Origin: a virus
IMG/VR virus record: IMGVR_UViG_3300025131_000287
Coordinates: 1 to 29,244 of that record
Length of the DNA stretch: 29,244 bases
Direction: 5' to 3' (one strand)
The notes below the pieces were generated by a model. That model was not told where the DNA came from and did not search any database. It was given only the letters and a program-made list of their open reading frames with translations. Shown here one piece after another: positions 6,521-11,852 of this stretch; position 1 is the first letter of the stretch, and each line of letters begins with the position of its first letter. The position numbers were made by a program, and so were the translations under genes.

Positions 6521-6677
6521 TTGTTAACACTTTCAAGGCACTAGGCCTGACACTAAGTAACCTGTAAACTGGGGATTGAATATCTACTCTGATTCCACCG
6601 TATTCGTTACGATACATTTTTGTCACAACATAAATCGCTTGATCAAGTTTCCTTCTTACCAGACTACCGACTTTCAT
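6492..6677 (-). CDS. VGDLV-family small protein (61 aa) with extended tail
   Basis: From ATG 6677: MKVGSLVRRKLDQAIYVVTK, tail KVLTNENRRPSKD. The tail NEN-R corresponds to the usual SESR, but the stop is gone (CGG CGA instead of CGG TGA) and translation continues for five residues inside the next gene, a 29-nt overlap. Longer frames from 6704 run through the upstream gene and were not used. Confidence 0.8.
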   Translation of the reverse strand: MKVGSLVRRKLDQAIYVVTKMYRNEYGGIRVDIQSPVYRLLSVRPSALKVLTNENRRPSKD

Positions 6678-6689
6678 TGACAATCTCGC
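6664..6689 (-). repeat. Array junction repeat J6
   Basis: Divergent junction word: upstream tail EIVNESR with TAG, downstream ATG start with MKVGS. The Shine-Dalgarno is poor (CGAGAT). Confidence 0.75.
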
Positions 6690-6873
6690 AACAAATTGTG
6701 ACAAACCACCTAATCCCCTTATCGGCTGTCAATATTTTTAATGTACCACATGGCTCGTTGACAGCCAGAACAACACCAACTTGATCAACTGGCCTTCCTA
6801 ACTTGACACGGTGGATGTAGTTGGTGTGGCCACGAGGGGCATGATTGTACATCACTAGGTCACCGACTTTCAC
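6664..6873 (-). CDS. VGDLV-family small protein (69 aa)
   Basis: MKVGDLVMYNHAPRGHTNYI, then VGVVLAVNEPCGTLKILTAD and tail CCEIVNESR. The GVVLAV strand, a turn and a strand ending in KILTAD follow the family plan, with a longer first loop. GTG start 6873 in junction J7. Confidence 0.85.
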   Translation of the reverse strand: MKVGDLVMYNHAPRGHTNYIHRVKLGRPVDQVGVVLAVNEPCGTLKILTADKGIRWFVTICCEIVNESR

Positions 6874-6885
6874 TTATCACCTCCA
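6860..6885 (-). repeat. Array junction repeat J7
   Basis: Junction word of a second subtype: GAGGTGATAAGT instead of GAGGTTATCAGT. Both spell E-V-I-S. Identical to J8 over 26 bp. Confidence 0.9.
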
Positions 6886-7066
6886 CGTACTGCTCATTCC
6901 ACCGCTCTTGCGCTCCAAGGTTCGTCCACACCCAAATATCAGGATGCAAAGCACAGCTTTGATCAATGTGTGTAAGCTCGCCGCTGTATCCAACACCAAC
7001 AATCACGCCAGTGGAATTAAAACCTATATATTCAGACTTATATTTTACCAGGTCACCGACTTTCAC
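6860..7066 (-). CDS. VGDLV-family small protein (68 aa)
   Basis: MKVGDLVKYKSEYIGFNSTG, VIVGVGYSGELTHIDQ, HPDIWVWTNLGAQERWNE, tail YVEVISESR. It is the longer sister of the 5694..5858 gene, differing mainly by an insertion after the second strand. GTG start 7066, 14-nt overlap. Confidence 0.85.
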   Translation of the reverse strand: MKVGDLVKYKSEYIGFNSTGVIVGVGYSGELTHIDQSCALHPDIWVWTNLGAQERWNEQYVEVISESR

Positions 7067-7078
7067 TTATCACCTCCA
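7053..7078 (-). repeat. Array junction repeat J8
   Basis: Identical to J7 over 26 bp, in the GAGGTGATAAGT subtype. It links the 7053..7205 and 6860..7066 genes. Confidence 0.9.
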
Positions 7079-7205
7079 CGAAATCCAGGTGTTCCCAATA
7101 CCACCTTCCCTTATCGGCATAAAAAATGCGACAATTGTCAAATATTACTTCGATAACAATGCCGGTTCCGAACTGATGAGTTCGCACCAAGTCGCCGAGC
7201 CTCAC
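7053..7205 (-). CDS. VGDLV-family small protein (50 aa)
   Basis: MRLGDLVRTHQFGTGIVIEV, IFDNCRIFYADKGRWYWE, tail FVEVISESR. The shortest complete member, close to a minimal barrel. GTG start 7205. Its Gly codon at position 4 is GGC, which turns the TGA of the upstream gene into CGA. Too short for a 60-codon cutoff. Confidence 0.85.
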   Translation of the reverse strand: MRLGDLVRTHQFGTGIVIEVIFDNCRIFYADKGRWYWEHLDFVEVISESR

Positions 7206-7359
7206 TTAGCACCTCGCATTCTTTTCTGAGTACCCAACATGTCTCTCCTCTTTCCATATCGTAAATCTTGTATGTGCCACCTTCAGCATTATCATAGAGC
7301 ACAATGCCTATCGTAGTGGTGTAGGTGCCACGGAATAATGCTAAATCACCGACTTTCAT
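7138..7359 (-). CDS. VGDLV-family small protein with read-through tail (73 aa)
   Basis: MKVGDLALFRGTYTTTIGIV, then YDNAEGGTYKIYDMERGETC and CEVLSEAR, after which the usual stop is missing. The frame continues for 18 more residues (RLGANSSVRNRHCYRSNI) inside the next gene, a 68-nt overlap. I used ATG 7359, which overlaps the upstream stop as ATGA; ATG 7365 would add two residues. The tail is best seen as an accident of the synonymous change in the next gene. Confidence 0.8.
   Translation of the reverse strand: MKVGDLALFRGTYTTTIGIVLYDNAEGGTYKIYDMERGETCWVLRKECEVLSEARRLGANSSVRNRHCYRSNI
7192..7217 (-). repeat. Array junction repeat J9 (stop lost)
   Basis: Junction word with CGGCGA in place of CGGTGA. 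The downstream frame keeps L-G-D because GGC and GGT both encode Gly; the upstream frame loses its stop. Confidence 0.85.
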
Positions 7360-7586
7360 TTCCATATTGTCACGATATGTCCGAACTCTCTGTCAAACAA
7401 CTCAACCAAACCTTTATAACCACCCATCATCATCACCTTTCTAATTGCCGTGATTCTTTGTTGTGAATAACCGAGCTTGCGGCCCAGAACATCGACTTGC
7501 TTCATTAAAAAGAAGACATTGCCTTCTGGGCCATTAAGATCTATTTCCATTCCTCTGATTGGTTTCTCTTCTCTTGAACGAATCAT
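7356..7586 (-). CDS. Hypothetical protein (76 aa), not of the VGDLV family
   Basis: A helical protein (VFFLMKQVDVLGRKLGYSQQ, ITAIRKVMMMGGYKGLVEL, FDREFGHIVTIWK) inserted in the array. The pattern of an LGYS-like turn, a basic helix, a GGYK turn and a final aromatic strand recalls short conserved phage proteins of unknown role. Its ATG 7586 overlaps the stop of a vestigial MKVGDT mini-ORF (7583-7603), and its own stop overlaps the next ATG. So it sits cleanly between two array junctions. Confidence 0.7.
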   Translation of the reverse strand: MIRSREEKPIRGMEIDLNGPEGNVFFLMKQVDVLGRKLGYSQQRITAIRKVMMMGGYKGLVELFDREFGHIVTIWK

Positions 7587-7603
7587 GTATCACCCACCTT
7601 CAC
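7583..7603 (-). pseudogene. Vestigial array start, mini-ORF MKVGDT-stop
   Basis: A complete junction word (7590-7615) gives a GTG start and MKVGDT, then TGA, which overlaps the ATG of the unrelated 7356..7586 gene (ATGA). It looks like the beginning of a family gene whose body was replaced by another gene. It may still help ribosomes reach the next start. Confidence 0.65.
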
Positions 7604-7615
7604 TGAGAACTTCCA
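7590..7615 (-). repeat. Array junction repeat J10
   Basis: Divergent copy: upstream tail EVLSEGG, downstream MKVGD followed at once by a stop. Shine-Dalgarno GGAAGT. Confidence 0.8.
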
Positions 7616-7760
7616 AGTTGGTTCTATGACAAAACTCAATCTTGCCTTCGACTAGCACATCATAGTAACCATCTTGTGCACAATTGAGAACCGCAGCTAT
7701 TAACCCAAGACGCTTGATTTTCCAAGGATCCAACCACCTTACCAAGTCACCTACCTTCAC
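7590..7760 (-). CDS. VGDLV-family small protein (56 aa)
   Basis: MKVGDLVRWLDPWKIKRLGL, IAAVLNCAQDGYYDVLVEGK, tail TNLEVLSEGG. It follows the family plan with a Leu-Gly-Leu-Ile strand in place of GIV. GTG start 7760, 14-nt overlap with the first array gene. Absent from lists with a 60-codon cutoff. Confidence 0.85.
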   Translation of the reverse strand: MKVGDLVRWLDPWKIKRLGLIAAVLNCAQDGYYDVLVEGKIEFCHRTNLEVLSEGG

Positions 7761-7772
7761 TTAGCACCTCCA
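7747..7772 (-). repeat. Array junction repeat J11
   Basis: Junction word between the first two array genes; tail EVLSEGR, GGAGGT and GTG start kept, several third-position changes. Confidence 0.85.
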
Positions 7773-7944
7773 ACTCCATGTGGCTTAGACATTCGTGAGT
7801 GTACGGTATTGTTCTACTCATCTCTGCATAATAAATATGCACTGAGAGAGCACCCTCGTAGGTTACTATTCCGGTGTAGACATCGTGTCCAAAGTCCACA
7901 TCCACCAAGTCTCCAACCTTCACCACCAAGTCTCCAACTTTCAT
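7747..7944 (-). CDS. VGDLV-family protein with doubled start word (65 aa)
   Basis: Starts MKVGDLVVKVGDLVDVDFG: the first seven codons are present twice, as near-perfect 21-bp direct repeats. The first copy has ATG with GGGAAAG upstream, the second begins with GTG 7923. The rest is ordinary (VYTGIVTYEG, LEVLSEGR). It is the promoter-proximal gene of the array unit, so the doubling is what joining a promoter-bearing start to an internal start would leave. Its ATG overlaps the upstream stop by 4 nt. Confidence 0.85.
   Translation of the reverse strand: MKVGDLVVKVGDLVDVDFGHDVYTGIVTYEGALSVHIYYAEMSRTIPYTHECLSHMELEVLSEGR
7903..7944 (-). repeat. Tandem 21-bp duplication of the start word
   Basis: Two consecutive copies of the seven codons for (M/V)KVGDLV, the first opened by ATG and the second by GTG, differing at two positions. 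Confidence 0.9.
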
Positions 7945-8180
7945 GTTGTCTTTCCCTTTTCTTTTTTGTCGATTGGATAATATAATACCATATTTTTTTT
8001 GATATTGTCAAGGATTATTTTTTCAGTAACAGTGTAAATATGGCTTATCATAACCGAAGTGTCTGCACAACTAGGACTAGTCAGATTAAACCTCCATGTT
8101 TTGTCCTCCAACCTTTCCAGCAGGACTCCCGTTGCTGAATTCTTGAGGTTGAAAAACATATCCCCTGGCGATAACTCCAT
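7941..8180 (-). CDS. Hypothetical SH3-like protein (79 aa)
   Basis: Reads MELSPGDMFFNLKNSATGVL, then LEDKTWRFNLTS. SPGDMFF in place of VGDLV and the following GVLLERL strand suggest a distant member of the array family. ATG 8180 has AAGGAAGAAC upstream. The 3' part also holds the promoter of the array (7982-8011), so the last 20 residues (Lys- and Tyr-rich) double as promoter DNA. Confidence 0.65.
   Translation of the reverse strand: MELSPGDMFFNLKNSATGVLLERLEDKTWRFNLTSPSCADTSVMISHIYTVTEKIILDNIKKNMVLYYPIDKKEKGKTT
7982..8011 (-). promoter_or_regulatory. Sigma70-like promoter of the VGDLV array
   Basis: Minus strand TTGACA (8011-8006), 18-bp spacer, TATTAT (7987-7982), inside the 3' end of the 7941..8180 gene. 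Predicted start near 7975, 31 nt before the first array gene. The only clear promoter found for the 2.6-kb array. Confidence 0.7.
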
Positions 8181-8189
8181 GTTCTTCCT

Positions 8190-8408
8190 TCAAACCTTTC
8201 TTGATAGAAGCTTGAGCCACTTTGCTCGGATTGCACGAATCTTGTCACCGATTATAGCTACCTCGCAATTATACTCGTCTGGATGGTTGCCGCACCGCAC
8301 GTCATAATGTATGCGAGCGACGACGATTCCACGCTTTCGATACCAGGCTGATCCTGTCATCGTTATCTCAACTAAATCTCCAATGTTAAGCGGTTCTTCT
8401 TTTGACAT
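8190..8408 (-). CDS. VGDLV-family protein (72 aa)
   Basis: MSKEEPLNIGDLVEITMTGS, then KRGIVVARIHYDVRCGN, ending KWLKLLSRKV. IGDLV is preceded by seven extra residues, and the GIVV strand is in place. It lacks the EVISESR tail. ATG 8408 lies 23 nt inside the upstream gene, with GAGGAAAG upstream. Confidence 0.75.
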   Translation of the reverse strand: MSKEEPLNIGDLVEITMTGSAWYRKRGIVVARIHYDVRCGNHPDEYNCEVAIIGDKIRAIRAKWLKLLSRKV

Positions 8409-8592
8409 ATTTGATGTCTTTCCTCAAAACTCTCTTGTTTACGCTGGCACGGTTGCTTGTCCGTTGCCAAAAGATAGTGTAGAATCCATTACGAAAGGCA
8501 GTGATTAAACCAACATCTCCCGACACCACACCCTCATACATCGCAAGCTTACGTGCATACGCTGATAGTTCTACCAGTGTTCCTATCTTCAT
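8386..8592 (-). CDS. VGDLV-family protein (68 aa)
   Basis: MKIGTLVELSAYARKLAMYE, GVVSGDVGLITAF, then a strand YTIFWQRTS. ATG 8592 overlaps the stop of the mini-ORF MKVGEQK (8589-8612) as ATGA. It ends without the conserved tail (VKRRTA). Confidence 0.75.
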   Translation of the reverse strand: MKIGTLVELSAYARKLAMYEGVVSGDVGLITAFRNGFYTIFWQRTSNRASVNKRVLRKDIKYVKRRTA

Positions 8593-8612
8593 TTTTGCTC
8601 ACCAACTTTCAT
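8589..8612 (-). pseudogene. Vestigial array start, mini-ORF MKVGEQK-stop
   Basis: ATG 8612 lies in the last codons of the upstream gene, whose end DDESW-TGA copies the SESR-TGA layout in a decayed form. The mini-ORF reads MKVGEQK and its TGA overlaps the ATG of the 8386..8592 gene. The layout is the same as at 7583-7603. Confidence 0.55.
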
Positions 8613-8985
8613 CGTCTGGATAGTCTAAAAAGTTACGGTAATCTGTGATTATCGCCTTTTGTGTTTTTTCTTTCAAAGCTTTTTCTTTCTTTTTCTTTTC
8701 GCGGATAACCTCTATGTCGTGCGACTCTACGAGACAAAAGATTTCAACAACTTCGGAGGTTGCATCGCCGCCGCGAAAGACTCTAAACTTTTCGCCCGTC
8801 TTCATTGTGATGAAGGGATCCCTCTCCTTCACCACTTCTATCAACTCTTTTGCTGTGAGAGATCTGATTATCTCTCTAGTTCTCAAAAGTCCATGCTTTT
8901 TCCTTCTCAATTGAAACTTCCCACTGACACACTGAACATGCACTCTTTCGCTTTCAGAAATCAAAAACGATATTGACACTATCAT
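8599..8985 (-). CDS. Hypothetical protein (128 aa)
   Basis: N-terminal half beta-like (MIVSISFLISESERVHVQCV), middle with EIIRSLTAKELIEVVKERDP, C-terminal half a Lys-rich helix (EKKKKEKALKEKTQK) then YRNFLDYPDDESW. ATG 8985 overlaps the previous stop as ATGA. Its last codons carry a decayed array junction. No family recognised. Confidence 0.65.
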   Translation of the reverse strand: MIVSISFLISESERVHVQCVSGKFQLRRKKHGLLRTREIIRSLTAKELIEVVKERDPFITMKTGEKFRVFRGGDATSEVVEIFCLVESHDIEVIREKKKKEKALKEKTQKAIITDYRNFLDYPDDESW

Positions 8986-9614
8986 TTCTTCAGCCCTCTA
9001 GCCTTTTTGATGTCTGACTCATGGACATAATATTTCCTTGGAGCACCAAAAGGGAGAATCGAATATATCTTGGATCCCTTTGCGGCGCGAAGTACCGGCA
9101 GTGCATCTGACTCGACAACCGTTGCATATTTGACTTGGTTGGTTCTCAACATCGCACCATTGGCACCTACAAAGTATTTGTTGTGGCTCGTAGTGCTCCG
9201 AAACTGAATGATGTCCCCTACTTTGTATTTTGGTGTCGCGAAATGTGATTCGAGTACCCTCTCTGTGTATTTGTTTTCGCACACCTTCTTATATACTTGC
9301 TCGGTTGGGATAAAACTATCATCAAATCGCCAGCTGGACACCACACTAGAGAAATATCCAATCCTGTCATAGTATTTCATGCAAATATCAAATTTCTGTC
9401 TTGTTTCTGCGCCATAAGCAGACTGCCACTCTCTTATCGTCTCTACCCTTTCTTCAGAATTATCAAATTCACACTCTTCTAAAATCTGTATTTGACGATG
9501 GGACAAGACAACTTGCCGTTCAGCTTGTTCCAATATGCTTTCCAGAAAGCCACGCTGCCATGGACTAATATTTGAAACTTTCATTTCCAACAAACTCTTT
9601 ATTCGTTCTATCAC
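8982..9614 (-). CDS. Hypothetical protein with C-terminal VGDLV-like domain (210 aa)
   Basis: Residues 1-120 are helical (SPWQRGFLESILEQAERQVV, ETIREWQSAYGAETRQKFD). From about residue 128 a domain begins with PKYKVGDIIQFRSTTSHNKY, followed by VKYATVVES, which matches the opening of the small array proteins. So the array domain also occurs fused to a larger protein, suggesting a binding module. GTG start 9614, about 29 nt after the predicted transcription start of the promoter at 9650-9678. Confidence 0.7.
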   Translation of the reverse strand: MIERIKSLLEMKVSNISPWQRGFLESILEQAERQVVLSHRQIQILEECEFDNSEERVETIREWQSAYGAETRQKFDICMKYYDRIGYFSSVVSSWRFDDSFIPTEQVYKKVCENKYTERVLESHFATPKYKVGDIIQFRSTTSHNKYFVGANGAMLRTNQVKYATVVESDALPVLRAAKGSKIYSILPFGAPRKYYVHESDIKKARGLKK

Positions 9615-9649
9615 TTTAATTCCCGCATCTTCTTAATTTAATGTTGTTA

Positions 9650-9678
9650 ATCTTAACATCCTAACCAACAAATGTCAA
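9650..9678 (-). promoter_or_regulatory. Sigma70-like promoter for the 9614 gene
   Basis: Minus strand TTGACA (9678-9673), 17-bp spacer, TAAGAT (9655-9650), in the 89-bp gap downstream of the 9704..9913 gene. Confidence 0.7.
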
Positions 9679-9703
9679 GAAAAATCTAAATTCTTCAACA
9701 AAT

Positions 9704-9913
9704 TCAAACATTTAATCCTTTTTTTGCTTTCTGAATTATTTTCCATCTCATTGTGGACCACCAGCGAGTATATCCCTCGTTATCCAATACTAAAATACTT
9801 TGGACTTCTTCATTTACTCTCAGTACTATCCCATATTGCAACATTTCTGGCTCGTATAAGGAAGAGTTAATCAGGTATGTCGCCACCATGTCTCCAACCT
9901 CGTACTCTTCCAT
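9704..9913 (-). CDS. VGDLV-family protein (69 aa)
   Basis: MEEYEVGDMVATYLINSSLY, then YGIVLRVNEEVQSILVLDNE and W-rich RWWSTMRWKII. VGDMV, a GIVLRV strand and a Leu-Asp-Asn-Glu turn match the family. ATG 9913 follows the stop of the hemolysin III family gene by 3 nt, across a perfect 14-bp palindrome. Last gene of the unit. Confidence 0.75.
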   Translation of the reverse strand: MEEYEVGDMVATYLINSSLYEPEMLQYGIVLRVNEEVQSILVLDNEGYTRWWSTMRWKIIQKAKKGLNV

Positions 9914-9927
9914 GCACTATATAGTGC
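9914..9927. other. Perfect 14-bp palindrome between two genes
   Basis: GCACTATATAGTGC, spanning the stop of the hemolysin III family gene and ending next to the ATG of the 9913 gene. It could be an operator or a hairpin that hides the next start; it has no U tract. Confidence 0.4.
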
Positions 9928-10492
9928 CGACAATATGGATTGAGGACCCAATCAAAACAAATATATGCCAAATCGTGTGATACCATTCCTTCTCGTTGTC
10001 CTTCACATAAAATGCCAGGCCTACGAGATATGCAGCACAGCCAACTAAAAAATAATACAACAGTGTGCAAGTGTTTTTTTCGACAAGCGACAGAATCACC
10101 GTCAAACACGCGGCACCAGAGAGAACGCACAGCGGCACCAGATATTTCTCAAAAGACTCTTTGCCATAACTTGCCACAATGTACTGAACACTGACAGTGC
10201 CCAGGAATGCCAGCAAAAGGCAACTCCAAAAACCCCCACCCATAAGGATAGCATACAATATTGATGTTCCGTATATCGACAACTGGATAGAAATAATATC
10301 CAGCATCCTCATAACATCTTTTATTGACTCTTTTTCTGCTGCATGATACAACACTGAAAAGGAGTATGTTAGCAACAGCACTGCACTCAACGCTCTGGTT
10401 ATTATTGATCCATCCCAAAGCATTGCTAGGCAGACGCCAATGCCGATGGCATGAGTTATCGAATTCCACTTCTCTTCTGAGGAATTACGCAT
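9917..10492 (-). CDS. Hemolysin III / PAQR family membrane protein
   Basis: 191 aa with about seven hydrophobic segments. Family marks are visible: N-terminal EKWNSITHAIG, the first metal ligand in YSFSVLYH (His50), LDIISI with Asp65 where the family has LDH, and HTIWH (His172 and His176) before the last helix. The family (YqfA/HlyIII, related to adiponectin receptors) consists of integral membrane proteins, some thought to be zinc-dependent hydrolases; direct hemolytic action is doubtful in most. In a phage it may alter the host membrane. It follows the methyltransferase gene by an 85-bp gap. Confidence 0.85.
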   Translation of the reverse strand: MRNSSEEKWNSITHAIGIGVCLAMLWDGSIITRALSAVLLLTYSFSVLYHAAEKESIKDVMRMLDIISIQLSIYGTSILYAILMGGGFWSCLLLAFLGTVSVQYIVASYGKESFEKYLVPLCVLSGAACLTVILSLVEKNTCTLLYYFLVGCAAYLVGLAFYVKDNEKEWYHTIWHIFVLIGSSIHIVGTI

Positions 10493-10495
10493 GTT

Positions 10496-10582
10496 CTACA
10501 TATCCGCAATCACTAGTGCCAAAAACATTCCGAAAAACACAGCTATAAGTGCAACAGATATGTTTCCATTCCAAACATTATC
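10496..10582 (-). pseudogene. Hydrophobic 28-codon frame without a normal start codon
   Basis: Between the methyltransferase and the hemolysin III gene one frame reads DNVWNGNISVALIAVFFGM and ends FLALVIADM-TAG, a near-ideal single membrane helix. It has no ATG/GTG/TTG before the helix. AAAAAAGGGATA precedes an ATG in another frame that gives only 11 codons. Either a one-base frameshift has broken a TM microprotein, or it uses a rare start, or the resemblance is chance. Confidence 0.35.
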
Positions 10583-11852
10583 CCTTTTTTCTCTTTTTCA
10601 AGTCCACCAATTCATTCTGCCACTTGAGCATCGTTTCAAGCATTTCTTTTTTCCCCATACTGCTAATCTCCTTGTGAGACAGCTTGCCATCACTAGTGAT
10701 AGTCTTCTGACTGCTTGAAACAATCTCTCTCTTGTATCCGCTCTTCTTCAGAGCTTCAGCAATGTCCATCCTTTCCAAAGCAAGGTTGGCGTACTCTTCC
10801 GAGATATCAATGCCTATCCAGTTTCGGTTATTGATGTGAGCCATCTTTGTCGCAGTGCCAGAACCCACAAAGGGATCCAAGACAACGTCGCCTTCGTTTG
10901 TCCATGTCAGGATATGATCTTCTGCCAAGGTTTCTGGAAAAATAGCAGGATGCTCGAAGGCGATGTCGTCTTTCGACGAAAACTTCTTTCCTGTATTATA
11001 CTTCCAAATGTTATTTCTAGGAGAGAATTCAGGAACAGGCTTTTGAATCCTGGACTTCAGCTCTCCGTCCTTCCCCCTCATTGAGGAAATGCCGATGCCA
11101 AGCTTGGAATAATCAACCTTCTCGAAATCAAAACCAGGATCATCAATCGTCAACCCATCTTGGGTTTCAGAGTATCCCATGGACTTGAGTGTCTTGCCAA
11201 TACTCTGAAACAAATCCTCCTTCTCTGCTTCCGTATAATCACTTGTCAATGTTTCAAAGTTGAAATTATCATTGAAGCTTCCCCAACCAGTCCACTTGTT
11301 TGGCTTGTCGCAAATGAGGTTATGAGTTTTTGGCTTTCCTTTCGAAAATACAAACATATATTCAAAAATCTGAGAATACCTGTTGCCGTCCCTTCTTGCT
11401 GGAAACGCAGTGCCGTTCTTCTCGTATATCATTGTGTCATGGAGGTTTAGCTTCAGTGACTTGAAGAAAAGTGCCTGTCTGAACGAGCTACCAGACTCAC
11501 TGCCTCCGACTACAGCGTCGCCAACCACCCAAGTTATCGTGCCACCAGGCTTCAGAACCCTGTTGAGTTCAGTCGCAATCTGTTCAAACGGAAACGAATA
11601 TCCGTTATTCTCTTCAAGCTTTTGTCTTACCCCTTCTTTCCTAAAATTGTTAAGTGCCTTGCTGAATTGTTTTTCATCGTTCTCGAAATCTTCCAGCGTC
11701 TTGTCAAACGCTGCTGTGAATTCATCAGAGTAAAATCTGATGTCATCGTAGGGGGGTGATGTCACCACCATGTCAATTGACTCGGCAGGCATTTCTTTGA
11801 GCTTCGCTACTGAGTCTCCACACAATATTTGATTAAGCGGCAATACGGACAT
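10578..11852 (-). CDS. DNA methyltransferase, beta class, N4-cytosine/N6-adenine type
   Basis: 424 aa. Catalytic motif IV SPPY (32-35, TSPPYDD) comes before the AdoMet-binding motif I DPFVGSG (326-332), the beta-class order. SPPY rather than DPPY favours N4-cytosine methylation (not certain). A region of about 90 residues rich in Asp/Glu (190-280) separates the halves and may hold the target-recognition part. ATG 11852 has a strong GGAGGAAACA before it and lies 20 nt inside the endonuclease-like gene. The pair looks like a type II restriction-modification system. Confidence 0.85.
   Translation of the reverse strand: MSVLPLNQILCGDSVAKLKEMPAESIDMVVTSPPYDDIRFYSDEFTAAFDKTLEDFENDEKQFSKALNNFRKEGVRQKLEENNGYSFPFEQIATELNRVLKPGGTITWVVGDAVVGGSESGSSFRQALFFKSLKLNLHDTMIYEKNGTAFPARRDGNRYSQIFEYMFVFSKGKPKTHNLICDKPNKWTGWGSFNDNFNFETLTSDYTEAEKEDLFQSIGKTLKSMGYSETQDGLTIDDPGFDFEKVDYSKLGIGISSMRGKDGELKSRIQKPVPEFSPRNNIWKYNTGKKFSSKDDIAFEHPAIFPETLAEDHILTWTNEGDVVLDPFVGSGTATKMAHINNRNWIGIDISEEYANLALERMDIAEALKKSGYKREIVSSSQKTITSDGKLSHKEISSMGKKEMLETMLKWQNELVDLKKRKKG

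Noticed and set aside
32-7772. CRISPR-like set of repeats of about 26 bp
   Set aside because: Repeats are 130-200 bp apart with coding sequence between, spacings vary, and each repeat holds the stop, ribosome-binding site and start of genes. They are gene junctions.
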